Shown: piece after piece, positions 49,474-61,500 of the stretch
How positions within the stretch are numbered: position 1 is the stretch's first letter
Layout: every line of letters begins with the position of its first letter
NCBI GenBank assembly: GCA_037893245.1
Contig: JBAIAA010000027.1
Location: 1 to 64,000, forward strand
Source: Crossaster papposus
Taxonomy: Eukaryota > Echinodermata > Asteroidea > Velatida > Solasteridae
Length of the DNA stretch: 64,000 bases
Direction of reading: 5' to 3'
The notes under the pieces: model-generated
The model's input: the letters and a program-made list of their open reading frames with translations, nothing else
What the model was told of the DNA's origin: nothing
The model's database searches: none
Position numbers and translations under genes: made by a program

Positions 49474-52400
49474 AAATATGTAGTAGTAGGGATATGCCGA
49501 TTGTAGACCAAATGTTAAATATGTAGTAGTAGGGATATGCCGATTGTAGACCAAATCTTAAATATGTAGTAGTAGGGATATGCCGATTGTAGACCAAATC
49601 TTAAATATGTAGTAGTAGGGATATGCCGATTGTAGACCAAATCTTAAATATGTAGTAGTAGGGATATGCCGATTGTAGACCAAATCTTAAATATGTAGTA
49701 GTAGGGATATGCCGATTGTAGACCAAATCTTAAATATGTAGTAGTAGGGATATGCCGATTGTAGACCAAATCTTAAATATGTAGTAGTACGGATATGCCG
49801 ATTGTAGACCAAATCTTAAATATGTAGTAGTAGGGATATGCCGATTGTAGACCAAATCTTAAATATGTAGTAGTAGGGATATGCCGATTGTAGACCAAAT
49901 CTTAAATATGTAGTAGTAGGGATATGCCGATTGTAGACCAAATCTTAAATATGTAGTAGTAGGGATATGCCGATTGTAGACCAAATCTTAAATATGTAGT
50001 AGTAGGGATATGCCGATTGTAGACCAAATCTTAATTATGTAGTAGTAGGGATATGCCGATTGTAAACCAAATCTTAAATATGTAGTAGTAGGGATATGCC
50101 GATTGTAGACCAAATCTTAAATATGTAGTAGTAGGGATATGCCGATTGTAGACCAAATCTTAAATATGTAGTAGTAGGGATATGCCGATTGTAGACCAAA
50201 TCTTAAATATGTAGTAGTAGTAGGGATATGCCGATTGTAGACCAAATCTTAAATATGTATTAGTAGGGATATGCCGATTGTAGACCAAATCTTAAATATG
50301 TAGTAGTAGGGATATGCCGATTGTATACCAAATCTTAAATATGTAGTAGTAGGGATATGCCGATTGTAGACCAAATCTTAAATATGTAGTAGTAGGGATA
50401 TGCCGATTGTAGACCAAATCTTAAATATGTAGTAGTAGAGATATGCCGATTGTAGACCAAATCTTAAATATGTAGTAGTAGGGATATGCCGATTGTAGAC
50501 CAAATCTTAAATATGTAGTAGTAGGGATATGCCGATTGTAGACCAAATCTTAAATATGTAGTAGTAGGGATATGCCGATTGTAGACCAAATCTTAAATAT
50601 GTAGTAGTAGGGATATGCCGATTGTAGACCAAATCTTAAATATGTAGTAGTAGGGATATGCCGATTGTAGACCAAATCTTAAATATGTAGTAGTAGGGAT
50701 ATGCCGATTGTAGACCAAATCTTAAATATGTAGTAGTAGGGATATGCCGATTGTAGACCAAATCTTAAATATGTAGTAGTAGTAGGGATATGCCGATTGT
50801 AGACCAAATCTTAAATATGTATTAGTAGGGATATGCCGATTGTAGACCAAATCTTAAATATGTAGTAGTAGGGATATGCCGATTGTAGACCAAATCTTAA
50901 ATATGTAGTAGTAGGGATATGCCGATTGTAGACCAAATCTTAAATATGTAGTAGTAGGGATATGCCGATTGTAGACCAAATCTTAAATATGTAGTAGTAG
51001 GGATATGCCGATTGTAGACCAAATCTTAAATATGTAGTAGTAGGGATATGCCGATTGTATACCAAATCTTAAATATGTAGTAGTAGGGATATGCCGATTG
51101 TAGACCAAATCTTAAATATGTAGTAGTAGGGATATGCCGATTGTAGACCAAATCTTAAATATGTAGTAGTAGGGATATGCCGATTGTAGACCAAATCTTA
51201 AATATGTAGTAGTAGGGATATGCCGATTGTAGACCAAATCTTAAATATGTAGTAGTAGGGATATGCCGATTGTAGACCAAATCTTAAATATGTAGTAGTA
51301 GGGATATGCCGATTGTAGACCAAATCTTAAATATGTAGTAGTAGGGATATGCCGATTGTAGACCAAATCTTAAATATGTAGTAGTAGGGATATGCCGATT
51401 GTAGACCAAATCTTAAATATGTAGTAGTAGGGATATGCCGATTGTAGACCAAATCTTAAATATGTAGTAGTAGGGATATGCCGATTGTAGACCAAATCTT
51501 AAATATGTAGTAGTACGGATATGCCGATTGTAGACCAAATCTTAAATATGTAGTAGTAGGGATATGCCGATTGTAGACCAAATCTTAAATATGTAGTAGT
51601 AGGGATATGCCGATTGTAGACCAAATCTTAAATATGTAGTAGTAGGGATATGCCGATTGTAGACCAAATCTTAAATATGTAGTAGTAGGGATATGCCGAT
51701 TGTAGACCAAATCTTAAATATGTAGTAGTAGGGATATGCCGATTGTAGACCAAATCTTAATTATGTAGTAGTAGGGATATGCCGATTGTAAACCAAATCT
51801 TAAATATGTAGTAGTAGGGATATGCCGATTGTAGACCAAATCTTAAATATGTAGTAGTAGGGATATGCCGATTGTAGACCAAATCTTAAATATGTAGTAG
51901 TAGGGATATGCCGATTGTAGACCAAATCTTAAATATGTAGTAGTAGTAGGGATATGCCGATTGTAGACCAAATCTTAAATATGTATTAGTAGGGATATGC
52001 CGATTGTAGACCAAATCTTAAATATGTAGTAGTAGGGATATGCCGATTGTATACCAAATCTTAAATATGTAGTAGTAGGGATATGCCGATTGTAGACCAA
52101 ATCTTAAATATGTAGTAGTAGGGATATGCCGATTGTAGACCAAATCTTAAATATGTAGTAGTAGAGATATGCCGATTGTAGACCAAATCTTAAATATGTA
52201 GTAGTAGGGATATGCCGATTGTAGACCAAATCTTAAATATGTAGTAGTAGGGATATGCCGATTGTAGACCAAATCTTAAATATGTAGTAGTAGGGATATG
52301 CCGATTGTAGACCAAATCTTAAATATGTAGTAGTAGGGATATGCCGATTGTAGACCAAATCTTAAATATGTAGTAGTAGGGATATGCCGATTGTAGACCA

Positions 52401-54154
52401 AATCTTAAATATGTAGTAGTAGGGATATGCCGATTGTAGACCAAATCTTAAATATGTAGTAGTAGGGATATGCCGATTGTAGACCAAATCTTAAATATGT
52501 AGTAGTAGTAGGGATATGCCGATTGTAGACCAAATCTTAAATATGTATTAGTAGGGATATGCCGATTGTAGACCAAATCTTAAATATGTAGTAGTAGGGA
52601 TATGCCGATTGTAGACCAAATCTTAAATATGTAGTAGTAGTAGGGATATGCCGATTGTAGACCAAATCTTAAATATGTATTAGTAGGGATATGCCGATTG
52701 TAGACCAAATCTTAAATATGTAGTAGTAGGGATATGCCGATTGTATACCAAATCTTAAATATGTAGTAGTAGGGATATGCCGATTGTAGACCAAATCTTA
52801 AATATGTAGTAGTAGGGATATGCCGATTGTAGACCAAATCTTAAATATGTAGTAGTAGAGATATGCCGATTGTAGACCAAATCTTAAATATGTAGTAGTA
52901 GGGATATGCCGATTGTAGACCAAATCTTAAATATGTAGTAGTAGGGATATGCCGATTGTAGACCAAATCTTAAATATGTAGTAGTAGGGATATGCCGATT
53001 GTATACCAAATCTTAAATATGTAGTAGTAGTAGGGATATGCCGATTGTAGACCAAATCTTAAATATGTAGTAGTAGGGATATGCCAATTGTAGACCAAAT
53101 CTTAAATATGTAGTAGTAGGGATATGCCGATTGTAGACCAAATCTTAAATATGTAGTAGTAGGGATATGCCGATTGTAGACCAAATCTTAAATATGTAGT
53201 AGTAGGGATATGCCGATTGTAGACCAAATCTTAAATATGTAGTAGTAGGGATATGCCGATTGTAGACCAAATCTTAAATATGTAGTAGTAGGGATATGCC
53301 GATTGTATACCAAATCTTAAATATGTAGTAGTAGGGATATGCCGATTGTAGACCAAATCTTAAATATGTAGTAGTAGGGATATGCCGATTGTAGACCAAA
53401 TCTTAAATATGTAGTAGTAGAGATATGCCGATTGTAGACCAAATCTTAAATATGTAGTAGTAGGGATATGCCGATTGTAGACCAAATCTTAAATATGTAG
53501 TAGTAGGGATATGCCGATTGTAGACCAAATCTTAAATATGTAGTAGTAGGGATATGCCGATTGTAGACCAAATCTTAAATATGTAGTAGTAGGGATATGC
53601 CGATTGTAGACCAAATCTTAAATATGTAGTAGTAGGGATATGCCGATTGTAGACCAAATCTTAAATATGTAGTAGTAGGGATATGCCGATTGTAGACCAA
53701 ATCTTAAATATGTAGTAGTAGGGATATGCCGATTGTAGACCAAATCTTAAATATGTAGTAGTAGGGATATGCCGATTGTAGACCAAATCTTAAATATGTA
53801 GTAGTAGGGATATGCCGATTGTAGACCAAATCTTAAATATGTAGTAGTAGGGATATGCCGATTGTAGACCAAATCTTAAATATGTAGTAGTAGTAGGGAT
53901 ATGCCGATTGTAGACCAAATCTTAAATATGTATTAGTAGGGATATGCCGATTGTAGACCAAATCTTAAATATGTAGTAGTAGGGATATGCCGATTGTAGA
54001 CCAAATCTTAAATATGTAGTAGTAGGGATATGCCGATTGTAGACCAAATCTTAAATATGTAGTAGTAGGGATATGCCGATTGTAGACCAAATCTTAAATA
54101 TGTAGTAGTAGGGATATGCCGATTGTAGACCAAATCTTAAATATGTTAAATATG
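49474..54154 (+). repeat. A-only block with a 1,726-bp duplication
   Basis: No B or B' is present. A series of markers (GTAGTACGG 49790, CTTAATTATG 50031, GTAAACC, extra TAG near 50216, GTATTAG near 50259, GTATACC near 50325, GTAGAGATATG near 50437, extra TAG near 50777) recurs 1,726 bp later, up to about 52.55 kb. The duplicated part therefore covers at least 49.79-50.82 kb and 51.52-52.55 kb. The start of the series also matches 28.97-29.5 kb. The block ends with a 9-bp duplication at 54137-54154. Confidence 0.9.
54137..54154 (+). repeat. 9-bp tandem duplication at a monomer junction
   Basis: TTAAATATG occurs twice in succession before GTAGTAGTAGGG, lengthening one monomer to 52 bp. It sits at the left border of the most uniform stretch of the array. 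Confidence 0.93.
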
Positions 54155-57100
54155 TAGTAGTAGGGATATGCCGATTGTAGACCAAATCTTAAATATGTAG
54201 TAGTAGGGATATGCCGATTGTAGACCAAATCTTAAATATGTAGTAGTAGGGATATGCCGATTGTAGACCAAATCTTAAATATGTAGTAGTAGGGATATGC
54301 CGATTGTAGACCAAATCTTAAATATGTAGTAGTAGGGATATGCCGATTGTAGACCAAATCTTAAATATGTAGTAGTAGGGATATGCCGATTGTAGACCAA
54401 ATCTTAAATATGTAGTAGTAGGGATATGCCGATTGTAGACCAAATCTTAAATATGTAGTAGTAGGGATATGCCGATTGTAGACCAAATCTTAAATATGTA
54501 GTAGTAGGGATATGCCGATTGTAGACCAAATCTTAAATATGTAGTAGTAGGGATATGCCGATTGTAGACCAAATCTTAAATATGTAGTAGTAGGGATATG
54601 CCGATTGTAGACCAAATCTTAAATATGTAGTAGTAGGGATATGCCGATTGTAGACCAAATCTTAAATATGTAGTAGTAGGGATATGCCGATTGTAGACCA
54701 AATCTTAAATATGTAGTAGTAGGGATATGCCGATTGTAGACCAAATCTTAAATATGTAGTAGTAGGGATATGCCGATTGTAGACCAAATCTTAAATATGT
54801 AGTAGTAGGGATATGCCGATTGTAGACCAAATCTTAAATATGTAGTAGTAGGGATATGCCGATTGTAGACCAAATCTTAAATATGTAGTAGTAGGGATAT
54901 GCCGATTGTAGACCAAATCTTAAATATGTAGTAGTAGGGATATGCCGATTGTAGACCAAATCTTAAATATGTAGAGTAGTAGGGATATGCCGATTGTAGA
55001 CCAAATCTTAAATATGTAGTAGTAGGGATATGCCGATTGTAGACCAAATCTTAAATATGTAGTAGTAGGGATATGCCGATTGTAGACCAAATCTTAAATA
55101 TGTAGTAGTAGGGATATGCCGATTGTAGACCAAATCTTAAATATGTAGTAGTAGGGATATGCCGATTGTAGACCAAATCTTAAATATGTAGTAGTAGGGA
55201 TATGCCGATTGTAGACCAAATCTTAAATATGTAGTAGTAGGGATATGCCGATTGTAGACCAAATCTTAAATATGTAGTAGTAGGGATATGCCGATTGTAG
55301 ACCAAATCTTAAATATGTAGTAGTAGGGATATGCCGATTGTAGACCAAATCTTAAATATGTAGTAGTAGGGATATGCCGATTGTAGACCAAATCTTAAAT
55401 ATGTAGTAGTAGGGATATGCCGATTGTAGACCAAATCTTAAATATGTAGTAGTAGGGATATGCCGATTGTAGACCAAATCTTAAATATGTAGTAGTAGGG
55501 ATATGCCGATTGTAGACCAAATCTTAAATATGTAGTAGTAGGGATATGCCGATTGTAGACCAAATCTTAAATATGTAGTAGTAGGGATATGCCGATTGTA
55601 GACCAAATCTTAAATATGTAGTAGTAGGGATATGCCGATTGTAGACCAAATCTTAAATATGTAGTAGTAGGGATATGCCGATTGTAGACCAAATCTTAAA
55701 TATGTAGTAGTAGGGATATGCCGATTGTAGACCAAATCTTAAATATGTAGTAGTAGGGATATGCCGATTGTAGACCAAATCTTAAATATGTAGTAGTAGG
55801 GATATGCCGATTGTAGACCAAATCTTAAATATGTAGTAGTAGGGATATGCCGATTGTAGACCAAATCTTAAATATGTAGTAGTAGGGATATGCCGATTGT
55901 AGACCAAATCTTAAATATGTAGTAGTAGGGATATGCCGATTGTAGACCAAATCTTAAATATGTAGTAGTAGGGATATGCCGATTGTAGACCAAATCTTAA
56001 ATATGTAGTAGTAGGGATATGCCGATTGTAGACCAAATCTTAAATATGTAGTAGTAGGGATATGCCGATTGTAGACCAAATCTTAAATATGTAGTAGAGT
56101 AGGGATATGCCGATTGTAGACCAAATCTTAAATATGTAGTAGTAGGGATATGCCGATTGTAGACCAAATCTTAAATATGTAGTAGTAGGGATATGCCGAT
56201 TGTAGACCAAATCTTAAATATGTAGTAGTAGGGATATGCCGATTGTAGACCAAATCTTAAATATGTAGTAGTAGGGATATGCCGATTGTAGACCAAATCT
56301 TAAATATGTAGTAGTAGGGATATGCCGATTGTAGACCAAATCTTAAATATGTAGTAGTAGGGATATGCCGATTGTAGACCAAATCTTAAATATGTAGTAG
56401 TAGGGATATGCCGATTGTAGACCAAATCTTAAATATGTAGTAGTAGGGATATGCCGATTGTAGACCAAATCTTAAATATGTAGTAGTAGGGATATGCCGA
56501 TTGTAGACCAAATCTTAAATATGTAGTAGTAGGGATATGCCGATTGTAGACCAAATCTTAAATATGTAGTAGTAGGGATATGCCGATTGTAGACCAAATC
56601 TTAAATATGTAGTAGTAGGGATATGCCGATTGTAGACCAAATCTTAAATATGTAGTAGTAGGGATATGCCGATTGTAGACCAAATCTTAAATATGTAGTA
56701 GTAGGGATATGCCGATTGTAGACCAAATCTTAAATATGTAGTAGTAGGGATATGCCGATTGTAGACCAAATCTTAAATATGTAGTAGTAGGGATATGCCG
56801 ATTGTAGACCAAATCTTAAATATGTAGTAGTAGGGATATGCCGATTGTAGACCAAATCTTAAATATGTAGTAGTAGGGATATGCCGATTGTAGACCAAAT
56901 CTTAAATATGTAGTAGTAGGGATATGCCGATTGTAGACCAAATCTTAAATATGTAGTAGTAGGGATATGCCGATTGTAGACCAAATCTTAAATATGTAGT
57001 AGTAGGGATATGCCGATTGTAGACCAAATCTTAAATATGTAGTAGTAGGGATATGCCGATTGTAGACCAAATCTTAAATATGTAGTAGTAGGGATATGCC

Positions 57101-58500
57101 GATTGTAGACCAAATCTTAAATATGTAGTAGTAGGGATATGCCGATTGTAGACCAAATCTTAAATATGTAGTAGTAGGGATATGCCGATTGTAGACCAAA
57201 TCTTAAATATGTAGTAGTAGGGATATGCCGATTGTAGACCAAATCTTAAATATGTAGTAGTAGGGATATGCCGATTGTAGACCAAATCTTAAATATGTAG
57301 TAGTAGGGATATGCCGATTGTAGACCAAATCTTAAATATGTAGTAGTAGGGATATGCCGATTGTAGACCAAATCTTAAATATGTAGTAGTAGGGATATGC
57401 CGATTGTAGACCAAATCTTAAATATGTAGTAGTAGGGATATGCCGATTGTAGACCAAATCTTAAATATGTAGTAGTAGGGATATGCCGATTGTAGACCAA
57501 ATCTTAAATATGTAGTAGTAGGGATATGCCGATTGTAGACCAAATCTTAAATATGTAGTAGTAGGGATATGCCGATTGTAGACCAAATCTTAAATATGTA
57601 GTAGTAGGGATATGCCGATTGTAGACCAAATCTTAAATATGTAGTAGTAGGGATATGCCGATTGTAGACCAAATCTTAAATATGTAGTAGTAGGGATATG
57701 CCGATTGTAGACCAAATCTTAAATATGTAGTAGTAGGGATATGCCGATTGTAGACCAAATCTTAAATATGTAGTAGTAGGGATATGCCGATTGTAGACCA
57801 AATCTTAAATATGTAGTAGTAGGGATATGCCGATTGTAGACCAAATCTTAAATATGTAGTAGTAGGGATATGCCGATTGTAGACCAAATCTTAAATATGT
57901 AGTAGTAGGGATATGCCGATTGTAGACCAAATCTTAAATATGTAGTAGTAGGGATATGCCGATTGTAGACCAAATCTTAAATATGTAGTAGTAGGGATAT
58001 GCCGATTGTAGACCAAATCTTAAATATGTAGTAGTAGGGATATGCCGATTGTAGACCAAATCTTAAATATGTAGTAGTAGGGATATGCCGATTGTAGACC
58101 AAATCTTAAATATGTAGTAGTAGGGATATGCCGATTGTAGACCAAATCTTAAATATGTAGTAGTAGGGATATGCCGATTGTAGACCAAATCTTAAATATG
58201 TAGTAGTAGGGATATGCCGATTGTAGACCAAATCTTAAATATGTAGTAGTAGGGATATGCCGATTGTAGACCAAATCTTAAATATGTAGTAGTAGGGATA
58301 TGCCGATTGTAGACCAAATCTTAAATATGTAGTAGTAGGGATATGCCGATTGTAGACCAAATCTTAAATATGTAGTAGTAGGGATATGCCGATTGTAGAC
58401 CAAATCTTAAATATGTAGTAGTAGGGATATGCCGATTGTAGACCAAATCTTAAATATGTAGTAGTAGGGATATGCCGATTGTAGACCAAATCTTAAATAT
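54155..58500 (+). repeat. Highly homogeneous A core, about 100 monomers
   Basis: On reading, about 100 successive A monomers appear identical, apart from two 2-bp insertions (GTAGAGTAGTAGGG near 54972 and GTAGTAGAGTAGGG near 56094). No other part of the window of similar length is so uniform. I checked this by eye, so single substitutions could have been missed. Confidence 0.85.
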
Positions 58501-61500
58501 GTAGTAGTAGTAGGGATATGCCGATTGTAGACCAAATCTTAAATATGTAGTAGTAGGGATATGTCGATTGTAGACCAAATCTTAAATATGTAGTAGTTGT
58601 AGGGATATGCCAATTGTATACCAAATCTTAAATATGTAGTAGTAGGGATATGCCGATTGTAGACCAAATCTTAAATATGTAGTAGTAGGGATATGCCGAT
58701 TGTAGACCAAATCTTAAATATGTAGTAGTAGGGATATGCCGATTGTAGACCAAATCTTAAATATGTAGTAGTAGGGATATGCCGATTGTAGACCAAATCT
58801 TAAATATGTAGTAGTAGGAATATGCCGATTGTAGACCAAATCTTAAATATGTAGTAGTAGGGATATGCCGATTGTAGACCAAATCTTAAATATGTAGTAG
58901 TAGTAGGGATATGCCGATTGTAGACCAAATCTTAAATATGTAGTAGTAGGGATATGCCGATTGTAGACCAAATCTTAAATATGTAGTAGTAGGGATATGC
59001 CGATTGTAGACCAAATCTTAAATATGTAGTAGTAGTAGGGATATGCCGATTGTAGACCAAATCTTAAATATGTAGTAGTAGGGATATGCCGATTGTAGAC
59101 CAAATCTTAAATATGTAGTAGGAGGGATATGCCGATTGTAGACCAAATCTTAAATATGTAGTAGTAGGGATATGCCGATTGTAGACCAAATCTTAAATAT
59201 CGTAGTAGTAGGGATATGCCGATTGTAGACCAAATCTTAAATATCGTAGTAGTAGGGATATGCCGATTGTAGACCAAATCTTAAATATGTAGTAGTAGGG
59301 ATATGCCGATTGTAGACCAAATCTTAAATATGTAGTAGTAGGGTTATGCCGATTGTAGACCAAATCTTAAATATGTAGTAGTAGGGTTATGCCGATTGTA
59401 GACCAAATCTTAAATATGTAGTAGTAGGGATATGCCGATTGTAGACCAAATCTTAAATATGTAGTAGTAGGGATATGCCGATTGTAGACCAAATCTTAAA
59501 TATGCAGTAGTAGGGATATGCCGATTGTAGACCAAATCTTAAATATGTAGTAGTAGTAGGGATATGCCGATTGTAGACCAAATCTTAAATATGTAGTAGT
59601 AGGGATATGCCGATTGTAGACCAAATCTTAAATATGTAGTAGTAGTAGGGATATGCCGATTGTAGACCAAATCTTAAATATGTAGTAGTAGGGATATGCC
59701 GATTGTAGACCAAATCTTAAATATATGTAGTAGTAGGGATATGCCGATTGTAGACCAAATCTTAAATATGTAGTAGTAGTAGGGATATGCCGATTGTAGA
59801 CCAAATCTTAAATATGTAGTAGTAGGGATATGCCGATTGTAGACCAAATCTTAAATATGTAGTAGTAGTAGGGATATGCCGATTGTAGACCAAATCTTAA
59901 ATATGTAGTAGTAGGGATATGCCGATTGTAGACCAAATCTTAAATATGTAGTAGTAGGGATATGCCGATTGTAGACCAAATCTTAAATATGTAGTAGTAG
60001 GGATATGCCGATTGTAGACCAAATCTTAAATATGTAGTAGTAGGGATATGCCGATTGTAGACCAAATCTTAAATATGTAGTAGTAGGGATATGCCGATTG
60101 TAGACCAAATCTTAAATATGTAGTAGTAGGGATATGCCGATTGTAGACCAAATCTTAAATATGTAGTAGTAGGGATATGCCGATTGTAGACCAAATCTTA
60201 AATATGTAGTAGTAGGGATATGCCGATTGTAGACCAAATCTTAAATATGTAGTAGTAGGGATATGCCGATTGTAGACCAAATCTTAAATATGTAGTAGTA
60301 GGGATATGCCGATTGTAGACCAAATCTTAAATATGTAGTAGTAGGGATATGCCGATTGTAGACCAAATCTTAAATATGTAGTAGTAGGGATATGCCGATT
60401 GTAGACCAAATCTTAAATATGTAGTAGTAGGGATATGCCGATTGTAGACCAAATCTTAAATATGTAGCAGTAGGGATATGCCGATTGTAGACCAAATCTT
60501 AAATATGTAGTAGTAGGGATATGCCGATTGTAGACCAAATCTTAAATATGTAGTAGTAGGGATATGCCGATTGTAGACCAAATCTTAAATATGTAGTAGT
60601 AGGGATATGCCGATTGTAGACCAAATCTTAAATATGTAGTAGTAGGGATATGCCGATTGTAGACCAAATCTTAAATATGTAGTAGTAGGGATATGCCGAT
60701 TGTAGACCAAATCTTAAATATGTAGTAGTAGGGATATGCCGATTGTAGACCAAATCTTAAATATGTAGTAGTAGGGATATGCCGATTGTAGACCAAATCT
60801 TAAATATGTAGTAGTAGTAGGGATATGCCGATTGTAGACCAAATCTTAAATATGTAGTAGTAGTAGGGATATGCCGATTGTAGACCAAATCTTAAATATG
60901 TAGTAGTAGGGATATGTCGATTGTAGACCAAATCTTAAATATGTAGTAGTTGTAGGGATATGCCAATTGTATACCAAATCTTAAATATGTAGTAGTAGGG
61001 ATATGCCGATTGTAGACCAAATCTTAAATATGTAGTAGTAGGGATATGCCGATTGTAGACCAAATCTTAAATATGTAGTAGTAGGGATATGCCGATTGTA
61101 GACCAAATCTTAAATATGTAGTAGTAGGGATATGCCGATTGTAGACCAAATCTTAAATATGTAGTAGTAGGAATATGCCGATTGTAGACCAAATCTTAAA
61201 TATGTAGTAGTAGGGATATGCCGATTGTAGACCAAATCTTAAATATGTAGTAGTAGTAGGGATATGCCGATTGTAGACCAAATCTTAAATATGTAGTAGT
61301 AGGGATATGCCGATTGTAGACCAAATCTTAAATATGTAGTAGTAGGGATATGCCGATTGTAGACCAAATCTTAAATATGTAGTAGTAGTAGGGATATGCC
61401 GATTGTAGACCAAATCTTAAATATGTAGTAGTAGGGATATGCCGATTGTAGACCAAATCTTAAATATGTAGTAGGAGGGATATGCCGATTGTAGACCAAA

